Below, one piece after another: positions 7,651-16,181 of a stretch of 35,106 nucleotides of DNA. The translations under genes were made by a program, and so were the position numbers. The stretch is from the NCBI GenBank assembly GCA_019683615.1, contig JADGIC010000007.1:1-35106 (forward strand), in the 5' to 3' direction. The notes beneath the pieces are model-generated. The model was not told the origin of the DNA. It did not search any database and saw only the letters and a program-made list of their open reading frames with translations. Source of the DNA: Alicyclobacillaceae bacterium. GTDB lineage: Bacteria; Bacillota; Bacilli; Alicyclobacillales; Alicyclobacillaceae. Numbering within the stretch: position 1 is the first letter of the stretch; every line of letters begins with the position of its first letter.

Positions 7651-8826
7651 ATGGGCACACTCATCACCCCGCATGGCGGGACGCTGGTACAACGCGTACT
7701 CTCGGGGCGCGAGCGCCAAGAGGCCCTCGCCGAGGCGCGCAGCCTGCGCCAGATTGAACTGTCCGGCTGGTCCTTGTCCGACCTGGAGCTGATTGCCACC
7801 GGGGCGTTCTCGCCGCTCACCGGCTTCATGGGCCAAGCCGACTGGGAGAGCGTCGTCGAGACGATGCACCTGTCCACCGGCGAGGTGTGGAGCATCCCCA
7901 TCACGCTCCCGGTGCCGGAGTCACTCGCCAAGAGCCTGAAAGCGGATGAACGCGTGGCCCTGGTGGGGCAGGACGGCGTGGTGTACGGCGTCATCGAAGT
8001 CCGGGAGGTGTACTGGTACGACCAGCGGCGCGAGGCGGAAGCGGTCTACCGCACGACCGATGAGGCGCACCCGGGCGTGAAGAAGCTGTTCGAGCGCCCG
8101 CCGTACGCGGTGGCGGGTCCGGTGTGGCTGCTGAACCGCCGGGACCCGGGCGAATTCGCGGAGTTTTACTTTGATCCGGCGGAGATCCGCGCCGAATTCG
8201 AACGGCGCGGCTGGCGCACCGTGGTGGGCTTCCAGACGCGCAATCCGGTGCACCGCGCACACGAATACATCCAGAAGTGCGCGCTGGAAATTGTCGACGG
8301 CCTGCTGTTGAATCCTTTGGTTGGCGAGACGAAGGCGGACGACATCCCTGCTAGCGTCCGGATGCGCAGCTACCAGGTGTTGCTGCAGCACTACTACCGT
8401 CCGGAGCGGGTGTTCCTCGCCGTCTACCCGGCCGCCATGCGTTACGCCGGTCCGCGCGAGGCGGTGCTGCACGCCATCGTGCGCAAAAACTACGGCTGCA
8501 CGCACTTCATCGTCGGCCGCGATCACGCCGGCGTTGGCAACTACTACGGGACGTACGACGCCCAAAAGATCTTCTCCAACTTCACGCACGAGGAACTGGG
8601 GATTCAGCCCCTGTTCTTCGAGAACAGCTTCTACTGCGAGAAGTGCGACGGCATGGCGTCGGAGAAGACCTGTCCGCACTCGGAAGAACACCGCTACATC
8701 CTGTCGGGTACGAAGGTCCGCGCGATTCTGCGCAGCGGCCAGCGGCCGTCGCCCAAATTCACGCGGCCCGAGGTCGCCGACGTGTTGGTGCAGGGACTGG
8801 CCGAGAGCGAACCGGTCACGGGCTGA
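7651..8826 (+). CDS. sat: Sulfate adenylyltransferase (ATP sulfurylase)
   Basis: This cytosolic enzyme makes adenosine 5'-phosphosulfate and pyrophosphate from ATP and sulfate, the first step of sulfate activation. The 391-aa product is a stand-alone homo-oligomeric type without a fused APS kinase. The catalytic motifs are intact: [10 protein letters not shown] at 195-204 and GRDHAGVG at 289-296. A C329-x2-C332-x8-C341 cluster followed by histidines resembles the zinc site of thermophilic ATP sulfurylases. The ATG at 7651 is fixed by GGAGGAATCGAG. Longer frames upstream run through the GC-rich leader and are not credible. No APS kinase or reductase gene is in the window. Confidence 0.96.
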   Translation: MGTLITPHGGTLVQRVLSGRERQEALAEARSLRQIELSGWSLSDLELIATGAFSPLTGFMGQADWESVVETMHLSTGEVWSIPITLPVPESLAKSLKADERVALVGQDGVVYGVIEVREVYWYDQRREAEAVYRTTDEAHPGVKKLFERPPYAVAGPVWLLNRRDPGEFAEFYFDPAEIRAEFERRGWRTVVGFQTRNPVHRAHEYIQKCALEIVDGLLLNPLVGETKADDIPASVRMRSYQVLLQHYYRPERVFLAVYPAAMRYAGPREAVLHAIVRKNYGCTHFIVGRDHAGVGNYYGTYDAQKIFSNFTHEELGIQPLFFENSFYCEKCDGMASEKTCPHSEEHRYILSGTKVRAILRSGQRPSPKFTRPEVADVLVQGLAESEPVTG

Positions 8827-8896
8827 GCCGTCGGAACCCGGGCAGGGTGCCCGTACGGCCGTGCAGCTCGCAGGTGCAAGGACGAATGTTGAGTAA

Positions 8897-8955
8897 GCCG
8901 GGTTGTGCTGGCTGCCCAGCCTTGGGGGCGGCCGGTAACCCGGCCTTTCGTCTGT
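8897..8955 (+). terminator. Putative terminator after sat
   Basis: GCCGGGTT (8897-8904) pairs with AACCCGGC (8937-8944). The 32-base loop can fold further (GGCT/AGCC). CTTTCGTCTGTT follows. It separates sat from the helD promoter. Confidence 0.55.
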
Positions 8956-8983
8956 TGTCAAGCGTGCGGCAAGCGGATATAAT
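8955..8983 (+). promoter_or_regulatory. Near-consensus sigma-A promoter of helD
   Basis: TTGTCA (8955-8960), a 17-base spacer and a perfect TATAAT (8978-8983). The start point would be about 8990, giving a leader of roughly 36 bases before the GTG start. Confidence 0.8.
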
Positions 8984-9025
8984 CACCAATTGTCACGTGG
9001 CCGTGGCGGTGGGGAGGCGTTTGCC

Positions 9026-11317
9026 GTGACCGAAGACGACTGGTCGTACGAAATGCAGCGGCTCGACGTGGTGCTGCGGGAAATCCGCCGACAGTCAGAT
9101 CAACTCGGGGCCAAGTCGGACCACCGGCGAGGAGACGTGGTGGAGTCCCGCCGACAGATGTACGACGAACTTCCGCACTTCCCGGTCAGTTTCGAAGCGG
9201 TCGTCGAGATTGCCCAGAGTGTCGAACAGATGGGCCGCCGGGAGCGGGAGTACATGTTTTCCAGCGAGCTGCGGGAGCGGTTGGAACGCCTGCTGGCGTC
9301 GCCTTACTTCGGCCGCATGGATTTCCGGGAGGCGGGTGAATCGGCTGCGGAGCCGATCTACATCGGCCTGTCTTCGCTGATCGCGGGGGACTCCGGCGAG
9401 CCGCTGATATACGATTGGCGCGCACCCGTGTCGAGCATGTATTACGATTACGCCACCGGTCCCGCCCAGTACCAGGCGCCGGGCGGCGTCATTCGCGGGG
9501 AGATTGAACGCAAGCGCCAGTACAAGATTCGCGACGGGCGCATCGAGTACATGTTTGACACCGGTTTGCACATCGGCGACGACCTCTTGGCGGAAATGTT
9601 GGGGCGCAACGCCGACGCCAAGATGCACAACATCGTGACCACCATCCAACGGGAACAAAACCGCGTGATTCGGGATGAGCAGCACCGTGTGCTGGTGGTC
9701 CAGGGTCCCGCGGGCAGCGGGAAAACGTCGATCGCGCTGCAGCGCATCGCCTACCTGCTGTACCGGCACCGGCGAAGCCTGGCGGCCCACAACATCCTGT
9801 TTTTGACGCCCAACCGCCTGTTCCAGGATTACATCTCGTTGGTCCTGCCGGAGTTGGGGGAGCGCAACACGCTGCAGACCACGTTGGAGGAGTACGCGGA
9901 CAGCCTGTTTCGGGGCGAGATCCCGCTGGAAGGATTGCATGCCCAGCTGGAGTCGCTGTACGGAGTTGCCGAATCACCCCAGCAGCGCCTGCGGGGGGAA
10001 GGGATCCGGTACAAGGGTTCGGCAGCGTTCGCGCGGGTGCTGGAGCGTTACGTCGACTGGCTCAGCCGGGGCGGGCTGCGTTTTGAGGATATCAAAGTGG
10101 ACCGCAAGACGTTGTTCGCGAAAGAGGAGACGGAACACCTGTTTTACCAGCAGTACGCGCATCTCCCGGCGCCGCGCCGGTTTGCCGCCATTCGCCTGCG
10201 CATTGCTGAAGCGCTGGACGCTGCTGAAGGCCCGCTGGTTCAGCAGGTGTACCAGAAGTTGCTGCGATCCGACCGCTACTTGGGCGAGGAGCACGAGCTG
10301 CGCGCATACAGCGAGGCCGTCATGCGCCGCAAGCTGCGGGCGGTCCGCGACCGCCTGCGGGACCTGCCGGCGGTCGATGTGGTACAACTGTACACCCGGC
10401 TGTGGGAGGACGAGGCGCTGTTCAACCGGTTTGCCGAAGGGCTGCCGCTGCCCGCTGACATCCGCGGGATTCGCGCCTGGACGGTCGAACGGCTGCAGGC
10501 CGGTCGGGAAATTCCGCACGAGGACGTGTGGCCGCTGGTGTTCCTCAAGGGGGCCTTGCAGGGGGCCCCGTCGTTGACCGCAGTCCGCCACGTGATGATT
10601 GACGAAGCGCAAGACTACTCACCGCTGCAATACGAAATCATCCGGCAGCTGTTTCCGCACAGCCGCTTTACGTTGTTGGGGGATCTCAACCAGTCCATCC
10701 ATCCGTACACAGGTCTGACCGACTACCGGACCGTCCTCGACGTGTTCGGAGAGTCGGAAACACAGGTCGTGCGGTTGCACCAGACCTACCGCTCCACGGC
10801 TGAGATCGCCCGGTTTGCGGCGGCTGTGCTGGCCGCCGGGCAGGCGGCGGGCGGCGACGTGCGCACGGTCGAGCGGCCTGGCCCGAAGCCGAAGCTGGTG
10901 CGCGTGTCACACACCGGCGCCGTCGTCGCGGAGGTGGCGGCCGCAGTGGAACAGATGTTGGCGGACGGCTTGCGAACGGTGGCAATCATCTGCAAGACGG
11001 CCGCCGAAAGCGCGGCTTTGCACGAAGTGCTGGCGACCTTCACGAAGGCCCGCCTGGTGGTGACCGGAGACCAGCCATTGACAGTCGGCACAGTGGTAAT
11101 TCCCGTCTATTTGGCGAAAGGGTTGGAGTTCGACGGCGTGATCCTGCCCGACGTGTCCGCGCAGGTGTACCAGACGGAAGCGGACCGGCGCCTTCTGTAC
11201 ACGGCCTGTGCGCGGGCGTTGCACCGGCTGGTGTTGTACACCGCCGGCGAGTGGGCGCCGTGGATTGCGCAGGTGTCGCCAGACCTGTACGAGGCGTGTG
11301 TGATCTCGCCAAAGTGA
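9026..11317 (+). CDS. helD: HelD-type RNA polymerase recycling motor (UvrD-like SF1 ATPase)
   Basis: This is a cytosolic SF1 helicase-like ATPase that, in Bacillus and mycobacteria, pries stalled RNA polymerase off nucleic acid. The 763-aa protein has a charged N-terminal coiled coil (about 1-90), the HelD-specific segment PLIYDWRAPVSSMYY near 126-140, Walker A GPAGSGKT at 227-234, a helical insertion, the Walker B MIDEAQDYSP, and late motifs QTYRST and AKGLEFDGVILPD. The GTG at 9026 is chosen because GGGGAGG lies 9 bases upstream; the frame opens at 8990, at the predicted transcription start. It is a single-gene unit with its own promoter, convergent with the next gene. Confidence 0.88.
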   Translation: MTEDDWSYEMQRLDVVLREIRRQSDQLGAKSDHRRGDVVESRRQMYDELPHFPVSFEAVVEIAQSVEQMGRREREYMFSSELRERLERLLASPYFGRMDFREAGESAAEPIYIGLSSLIAGDSGEPLIYDWRAPVSSMYYDYATGPAQYQAPGGVIRGEIERKRQYKIRDGRIEYMFDTGLHIGDDLLAEMLGRNADAKMHNIVTTIQREQNRVIRDEQHRVLVVQGPAGSGKTSIALQRIAYLLYRHRRSLAAHNILFLTPNRLFQDYISLVLPELGERNTLQTTLEEYADSLFRGEIPLEGLHAQLESLYGVAESPQQRLRGEGIRYKGSAAFARVLERYVDWLSRGGLRFEDIKVDRKTLFAKEETEHLFYQQYAHLPAPRRFAAIRLRIAEALDAAEGPLVQQVYQKLLRSDRYLGEEHELRAYSEAVMRRKLRAVRDRLRDLPAVDVVQLYTRLWEDEALFNRFAEGLPLPADIRGIRAWTVERLQAGREIPHEDVWPLVFLKGALQGAPSLTAVRHVMIDEAQDYSPLQYEIIRQLFPHSRFTLLGDLNQSIHPYTGLTDYRTVLDVFGESETQVVRLHQTYRSTAEIARFAAAVLAAGQAAGGDVRTVERPGPKPKLVRVSHTGAVVAEVAAAVEQMLADGLRTVAIICKTAAESAALHEVLATFTKARLVVTGDQPLTVGTVVIPVYLAKGLEFDGVILPDVSAQVYQTEADRRLLYTACARALHRLVLYTAGEWAPWIAQVSPDLYEACVISPK

Positions 11318-11383
11318 AGGGGCAGGGGGCCGATCCGCCGGCCGTCGCACCGCCCTCGCCGCAACCCGGCTGTCTGCACAAAC

Positions 11384-11422
11384 ACAGCCGCAGGCACCTG
11401 CTGCCCAGGTTCCTGCGGCTGT
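11384..11422. terminator. Hairpin between convergent genes
   Basis: ACAGCCGCAGG (11384-11394) and CCTGCGGCTGT (11412-11422) form a perfect 11-bp stem with a 17-base loop, midway between helD and the convergent permease. On the minus strand it is followed by GTTTGTG, so it best serves as the permease terminator and possibly acts in both directions. Confidence 0.6.
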
Positions 11423-11479
11423 TGCTGCATTCCGACGCCGGAGCGCCCGGCGCCCTGCCGGCGGCCATTGCGGACGCGG

Positions 11480-12889
11480 TTACCAGAGAACGACTGCGAG
11501 CACCGTGCTGGCCACCAAGCCCATGATAACCGGGATGAAGTTTTTCTTGGCCAAATCCAACGCGTTCACACCGGCGATACCGGCGACAGCGACCAGCGTC
11601 GACCAGGCAATGAGAGTGCCGCCGCCGGTCCACACGGAGCCCATCTGGCCCACGGCGCTGAGCATCGACACGTACCCGACGTTGTGGCCGCCCAGCGCGG
11701 CTGCTGTCGCGCCGACCAGCGGCAGCCCGGCAAACCCGGAGCCGTCCAGACCGGTGATCATGCCGAGAATCAGCACGCCGAACGCGGCCAGCGCACTGCC
11801 CGGTGGCAGGATGTGGCCAAGCTTGACAGCGGCGTCAAACAGGAAGCCAGGCGCCCCTTGACCGAGGATGGCCGAGGAGCCGTCCGAACTGCCGAGGAAG
11901 AAGAACCCGGCAATCGGAATCACAGGACCCATTGCGCGGAAGGCGAACAGGAAACCGTCCACCAGGAAATCGGAGGTCGCCTCGAACGCCTCCAGTTTTG
12001 GCCCGCCGCGAGCCATGCTGATGATCATCAGCAGCAGGCCGCCCATGCCGCCCAGCAGCGCTGTCGCGTCACCGCCCTTGAGACCCTGCGTGATCATTGC
12101 GATGATGACCACCAACAGGAGCACGGGAATCAGGATGGCGACGAGGCCAGCCTTCCTCGACGACGCCGCGTGTGCGTGTTCGAGTGTGGCACCCACTTCT
12201 TCTTGCGCCGACAGCATGCCGGCCACTCGCATCCGCTCTTCCTCGGACTGCCGTGCGAACGGCACATCCTCTTTGCGCTGCATGACGTATCCGATACCCA
12301 GGGCGATCACGCCCGTCACAATCGTCAGCAGTCCGCCTTTCGGAAGCACCGTTGTAATCGGAATGCCTGCGGCTGTCGCCGTGATCTTCGGTGCCCCTTG
12401 AATTACGATGTCGCCCGCCAACGCCATGCCCTGGCCGGCCATGGCGATGGCCATGGCAGCCGTCATCGGGCTGAGGCCAACCCGGACCGCGGCCGGAATC
12501 AACAAGGCACCCACCAACGGCAGCGCGGGTGTCGGCCAGAAGAACAGCGAGATCAGGAACGTCGCCAATACCAAGATGACATACGCAAAGAACGGGTTGA
12601 TCATCAGCCGCTGAATCGGCCGGATCATCACTTGGTCGGCTTTGATGGAGCTGGCCGCTTTCAACATCGCCACCATGACAGAAATCAGCAGGAATACGTT
12701 AAACAATTGCGTGGCAGCATACAAATCAGCGTTGAACAAGGCCTGAATACCGGTGACGATGGAGCCTTTGTAAGCCCAGCCCACCAATACGGTGAAGACC
12801 ATGCTCGGCAACACGATGTTTTTGCGGAAGATCATCGTGGCCACGATGAACAGTGCGCCGATCAGATAGATCCAGTGCGCTAAGGTCAA
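11480..12889 (-). CDS. Polytopic membrane transporter, substrate unknown
   Basis: I recognise an integral membrane carrier (469 aa, about 11-12 hydrophobic segments) but not its substrate. The layout, with two halves joined by a charged loop (about residues 180-225), paired glycine-rich stretches such as MITGLDGSGFAGLPLVGA, and a WPTPALPLVGALLIP hairpin, resembles the ion-transporter (DASS/GntP-like) superfamily that carries organic acids. The TTG at 12889 is preferred for its GGAGGGGG site 8 bases upstream; an ATG at 12925 has no ribosome site. It lies 139 bp downstream of hprK on the same strand, which hints at carbon-source control, but this is inference. Confidence 0.7.
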   Translation of the reverse strand: MTLAHWIYLIGALFIVATMIFRKNIVLPSMVFTVLVGWAYKGSIVTGIQALFNADLYAATQLFNVFLLISVMVAMLKAASSIKADQVMIRPIQRLMINPFFAYVILVLATFLISLFFWPTPALPLVGALLIPAAVRVGLSPMTAAMAIAMAGQGMALAGDIVIQGAPKITATAAGIPITTVLPKGGLLTIVTGVIALGIGYVMQRKEDVPFARQSEEERMRVAGMLSAQEEVGATLEHAHAASSRKAGLVAILIPVLLLVVIIAMITQGLKGGDATALLGGMGGLLLMIISMARGGPKLEAFEATSDFLVDGFLFAFRAMGPVIPIAGFFFLGSSDGSSAILGQGAPGFLFDAAVKLGHILPPGSALAAFGVLILGMITGLDGSGFAGLPLVGATAAALGGHNVGYVSMLSAVGQMGSVWTGGGTLIAWSTLVAVAGIAGVNALDLAKKNFIPVIMGLVASTVLAVVLW

Positions 12890-13028
12890 GTTCCGAACCC
12901 CCTCCGGGTCTGGCTGTCGGATCATACAAAAGATCGTTTGGTTGGCGGACGATGTGCGAAGCAAACAACATCCTGTTGCCGGCGGTGACATCCCCCCTTT
13001 CGATACCCGGCTGGTTCGCCGCGGTGCC

Positions 13029-13937
13029 TCAGCGAGGAGCGCGGACTCGGCTGAACAAGTCGTGTTTGGCGTTGTAGCCGGTCGCCTGCAGGCGATGGTT
13101 TTTTGCCGCAACCTGCACGATTTCTGCAATGTCGCGCCCGGGCTTCACCGGTATCGTGATTTTGGGCACCGGTATGCCGAGGTAGGACACCGTTTGATCC
13201 TCCAGGCCGAGAGCGTCGTAATCGGTGCGATCGACCCACGGTACCAGTTCCACTTCCAGGTTGATCTCGGCTGATTCCCGGATAGAGCCAATCCCGTACA
13301 GTTCCCGCACGTTCAACAGCCCTGCCCCGCGAATCGACAGAAAGTGTTCATTGATGGGGCTGGCGGACGCCAACAGACGCGACCCCACCCGGCGGACCAC
13401 AATCATGTCGTCGGCGACGAACAGATGGCCCCTCTCAATCAGCGACAGCGCGACTTCGCTCTTGCCGATGCCGCTCACACCACGCAGTATGATGCCGACG
13501 CCAAACAGCTCCACCATCGTGCCGTGCAGGCCAATTTCCGGCGCCAGCCGTTCCAACAGGTAAGTGTGCAGGCCTAGCGAAAACTCGGTGGTGTCCCGGT
13601 TTGTCCGCAAAAGCGGCGTGCCGTACGCGTTGCACAATTCGATGAACAGCTGCAGCGTTCGGATTCCTTCTGTGAAGATCACGGCGGGGACGCTGCGTTC
13701 AATCAACCGTTGGATGGCTTGGTAACGGTCGTTGCTGGACAGCCGCACCAGGTAAGCGGTTTCTTTTTTGCCAAGAAGCTGAATCTTAAAAGGATCAAAG
13801 TAATCAAAATATCCAATGAGTTCTAACCCGGGTCGGTTCACCCCGGCCTGTCGCACCACGGTGTCCAAACCGCTGGAACCTGCCAACACTTCCAGTCCAA
13901 ACGCGCGAACGATGTCGGCAACCCTGAGCGGTTCCAT
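13029..13937 (-). CDS. hprK: HPr kinase/phosphorylase
   Basis: This cytosolic bifunctional enzyme phosphorylates and dephosphorylates Ser46 of HPr/Crh and so sets carbon catabolite repression in Bacillota. The 302-aa protein has the usual two-domain layout. The N-terminal domain is about 1-130. Catalytic H139 is in GLHGT, Walker A GVSGIGKS at 153-160, acidic D176/D177 in VADDM, the signature IRGAGLLNVRELYG near 202-215, and the C-terminal KPGRDIAEIVQVAAKN segment. The ATG at 13937 has CGGGGAG upstream. It is second in a two-gene unit 21 bases behind the HPr-like gene. The usual lgt or pgpP neighbours are absent. Confidence 0.95.
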   Translation of the reverse strand: MEPLRVADIVRAFGLEVLAGSSGLDTVVRQAGVNRPGLELIGYFDYFDPFKIQLLGKKETAYLVRLSSNDRYQAIQRLIERSVPAVIFTEGIRTLQLFIELCNAYGTPLLRTNRDTTEFSLGLHTYLLERLAPEIGLHGTMVELFGVGIILRGVSGIGKSEVALSLIERGHLFVADDMIVVRRVGSRLLASASPINEHFLSIRGAGLLNVRELYGIGSIRESAEINLEVELVPWVDRTDYDALGLEDQTVSYLGIPVPKITIPVKPGRDIAEIVQVAAKNHRLQATGYNAKHDLFSRVRAPR

Positions 13938-13958
13938 CGGATACTCCCCGCAGCCCCT

Positions 13959-14249
13959 TCACGATTCCTGGAGAAACCGGATGATGGCGTCGCGTGCCGC
14001 CAAACCGTCTTCCCCGTAGGTGAGAATTTCTACGCTATCGCCTTGCTGCAGGTTGAGAGAGAGCATCCCCAATACGCTCTTGGCGTTGGCTTCCCGAGTC
14101 AGACCGCCGACCGGGCCTTCACCCTCAAAGAAGTGTTTTTTGAACTGAATCTCGGCCCCGTACTGCGCGGCGATGCGGACAATCTGCAGAATCTGCTCGG
14201 GCGCCAAATCGCGCGCTACGGACATGACTTCGGAATACAGGTGTTCCAT
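13959..14249 (-). CDS. HPr-like (Crh-like) regulatory protein lacking the active-site histidine
   Basis: This 96-aa protein has the HPr fold, shown by AKSVLGMLSLNLQQGDSVEI and the final helix EDGLAARDAIIRFL. Ser58 in NAKSVLGML aligns with regulatory Ser46, the HprK target. Where HPr has G-I-His15-A-R-P, this protein reads D14-L-A16-P-E-Q, so the histidine that takes phosphate from Enzyme I is Ala, and Arg17 and Pro18 are lost too. About 11 extra residues (roughly 38-49) sit before the serine. It therefore cannot act in the PTS. It is best seen as a Crh-type co-regulator or a still more divergent HprK substrate. AAGGAGGT 8 bases before ATG 14249 is an excellent ribosome site. It precedes hprK in an apparent operon. 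Confidence 0.85.
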   Translation of the reverse strand: MEHLYSEVMSVARDLAPEQILQIVRIAAQYGAEIQFKKHFFEGEGPVGGLTREANAKSVLGMLSLNLQQGDSVEILTYGEDGLAARDAIIRFLQES

Positions 14250-14389
14250 GAACAGATACCTCCTTCTCTGATAGGTACGGAGAGGAATTTTCCTTCAAAG
14301 GCAGGCGTTCACGGCTTCGCCGCCCTCCGAACTTCTTCGTCGTGGCATCGTCCTTCTGAGGCCATCGCCACTGCCGGCGCCGGCCGGTC

Positions 14390-15103
14390 TCAATCAGCCA
14401 GCTCCGGCCGCTCCTGTCGAACCCGGGCTTCCGAGCGGGCACGGCTGCGCAGCCACACCAACGCCATCGCCAACACCGCCACCGTGACGCCCAGTGGAAT
14501 GATCCAGTCGTCCCCTGGGAACGACGCCCAACGGGCGAACCAGTTGTCCGAAACCAGGATGTGGCCCGCGGTCCAAGACAGGATGGCCGTTCCGGCCCAC
14601 AGCAGGATGGGAAATCGGTCAAGGAGTGCGACGACGCCGCGGCTGCCGAGAAGGATGATCGGAATGCTGATGAGCAATCCGACAGCGATGCTGGCAAATC
14701 GCCCGTTGGCTATCGCCGCGATCGCCACCACGTTGTCCAGGCTCATGATGAGGTCTGCTAAAACAATCCAAAGGATGATTTTGACCATTGAGTGGTGTTC
14801 AGGGCGCTTCCGGGTGGATTCCGCTTCCTGTTTGCTGATCAACAGCTTCAGGGCGATCCACGCCAGAAACACGGCCCCGGCCGTCTTGACGCCCGGGATT
14901 CGCATAACCCAGTTGGCAATGCCAGTCAGCGCCACCAACAGGATGACGAGAATCAGGCTGCCCCAGACCATGGCGTGCCGCCGGTGACGTTCCTCCAAAG
15001 GCCGGATGATCATGGCAAGAATCACGGCGTTGTCTGCGCTCAGCAGGGCATTGACAAATATGATGTTGAGCGTTGAAAGCATGATGGCTGTCACGGCGGT
15101 CAC
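14390..15103 (-). CDS. TerC family integral membrane protein (YjbE-like)
   Basis: This is a 237-aa membrane protein with about seven segments. Both TerC signatures are present: NALLSADNAVILAM (D24) and DLIMSLDNVVAIAA (D117, D123), whose acidic residues lie in the membrane. Bacillus relatives (MeeF/MeeY, YjbE) help export manganese or metallate secreted enzymes; tellurium resistance is not implied. The GTG at 15103 is the outermost start, with only a weak GAAGATGG upstream; a GTG at 15094 behind GGGTGA is an alternative. A 140-bp gap separates it from the HPr-like gene. Its upstream region holds a GTATACC motif shared with the accessory cluster. Confidence 0.85.
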   Translation of the reverse strand: MTAVTAIMLSTLNIIFVNALLSADNAVILAMIIRPLEERHRRHAMVWGSLILVILLVALTGIANWVMRIPGVKTAGAVFLAWIALKLLISKQEAESTRKRPEHHSMVKIILWIVLADLIMSLDNVVAIAAIANGRFASIAVGLLISIPIILLGSRGVVALLDRFPILLWAGTAILSWTAGHILVSDNWFARWASFPGDDWIIPLGVTVAVLAMALVWLRSRARSEARVRQERPELAD

Positions 15104-15128
15104 CCATCTTCAAGGTTGGCTGTCACCC

Positions 15129-15164
15129 ATGCAGTTTATGTACACTGCATGTTGTATACCAAAA
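15129..15164. promoter_or_regulatory. Candidate operator between TerC gene and aspartate dehydrogenase gene
   Basis: Two elements adjoin. ATGCAGT (15129-15135) and ACTGCAT (15144-15150) are perfect 7-bp inverted arms around eight bases. TTGTATACCAAAA follows at 15152-15164 with the same GTATACCAAA core as two other intergenic sites (17845-17856, 19895-19907). The left half of the 17-bp palindrome is poorly kept, so this may be a weaker or half site. No clear promoter could be fixed for either neighbour. Confidence 0.5.
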
Positions 15165-15392
15165 CTATTTTTTTAATTTTAGTTATAGTGGACGAGGACA
15201 GAAGCGTCAACAAAGATTTTGATGCATTATTTCCCGGTATCTATCATCCACTGCAGGCCCGTGCCAGGCCGGAAGCAGCCGCCCGGGTTGAAGTGTCGCC
15301 GTGGCCGCCGGGCGGGCGCGCCTCGTCGCTGCGGCATCGGTGTGCTATAATGCCGCTCAACGCGCTGTGCCGAAGAAAGGGGAATCGCACGG

Positions 15393-16181
15393 GTGAATAC
15401 TGGCATCATTGGCTACGGAGCGATCGGCCGCGAGGTGGCTGCACGTCTGCGGCGGGGCGATGTTCCCGGCGCCCGGTTGGGGGGCGTGCTCGTCCGGAAG
15501 CCATCGCCGGGAATGAGTGCGCCGGATTTCACCGACGATTTGAACGAGTTTTTGTCCTGGGGGTTGGACCTGGTGGTCGAGGCTGCCGGTCAGGACGCGC
15601 TGCGGGAATACGCCTGCCCGGTGCTGGAGCGGGGTGTTTCGCTGGCGGTCGTCAGCGTCGGAGCGCTGACGGACGACGGGCTGGCAAGGGATCTGCGGCG
15701 GTTGGCGCAGGAAACAGGGGCGAAGGTGTACTTTCCGTCCTGCGCGATCGCCGGGCTGGACCGGATTGCAGCGGCGCGCGAAGGGCGCTTGGACGCCGTC
15801 AAGCTGACCACGCGCAAGCCGGTGGGCGCCTGGTACGGGACGGTCGCGGAGGAAAAGTACAATCTGGCGCAGCTGACGGAACCGGTTCTTCTGTACACCG
15901 GCACCGCGCGTGAGGCGGCCTGCTTGTTTCCCGAGAGTGTCAACGTATCTGCCGCGCTGGCGCTGGCCGGGATTGGTATGGACCGAACGCAGGTCGACGT
16001 ATGGATTGACCCGACGCTGACGGCCAACGTTCACCAGGTCGAAGTGACGGGGGAGTTTGGGCGATTCGCGTTTGAAGTGCAAAACCGGCCTTCAAAAAAC
16101 CCGAAGACCGGAGTCATTGTGGCGATGAGCGTGGTCAAGCTGATCCGCAACCTGGCGGGGCCGTTTGTCATCGGAGTGTGA
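15393..16181 (+). CDS. nadX: L-aspartate dehydrogenase family protein
   Basis: This 262-aa cytosolic NAD(P)-dependent enzyme is predicted to interconvert L-aspartate and iminoaspartate/oxaloacetate. It has a Rossmann start GIIGYGAIGREVA (4-16), the family segments VEAAGQDALREYA and SCAIAGLDRIAAAREG, the conserved TTRKPVGAW, and the C-terminal NVHQVEVTGEFGRF with the catalytic-site histidine region. The GTG at 15393 has AAAGGGG about 11 bases upstream. In other organisms the enzyme feeds NAD synthesis, but no nadA or nadC is nearby. The divergent GTATACC site and the convergent permease, with a 14-bp overlap at the 3' ends, suggest it may belong to the accessory regulon. Substrate specificity within DUF108 proteins is not always aspartate. 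Confidence 0.85.
   Translation: MNTGIIGYGAIGREVAARLRRGDVPGARLGGVLVRKPSPGMSAPDFTDDLNEFLSWGLDLVVEAAGQDALREYACPVLERGVSLAVVSVGALTDDGLARDLRRLAQETGAKVYFPSCAIAGLDRIAAAREGRLDAVKLTTRKPVGAWYGTVAEEKYNLAQLTEPVLLYTGTAREAACLFPESVNVSAALALAGIGMDRTQVDVWIDPTLTANVHQVEVTGEFGRFAFEVQNRPSKNPKTGVIVAMSVVKLIRNLAGPFVIGV

Noticed and set aside
11468-12883. A 471-codon plus-strand frame opposite the first permease
   Set aside because: Composition is typical of an antisense shadow (His, Gln, Arg, Asp) over a hydrophobic membrane-protein gene.
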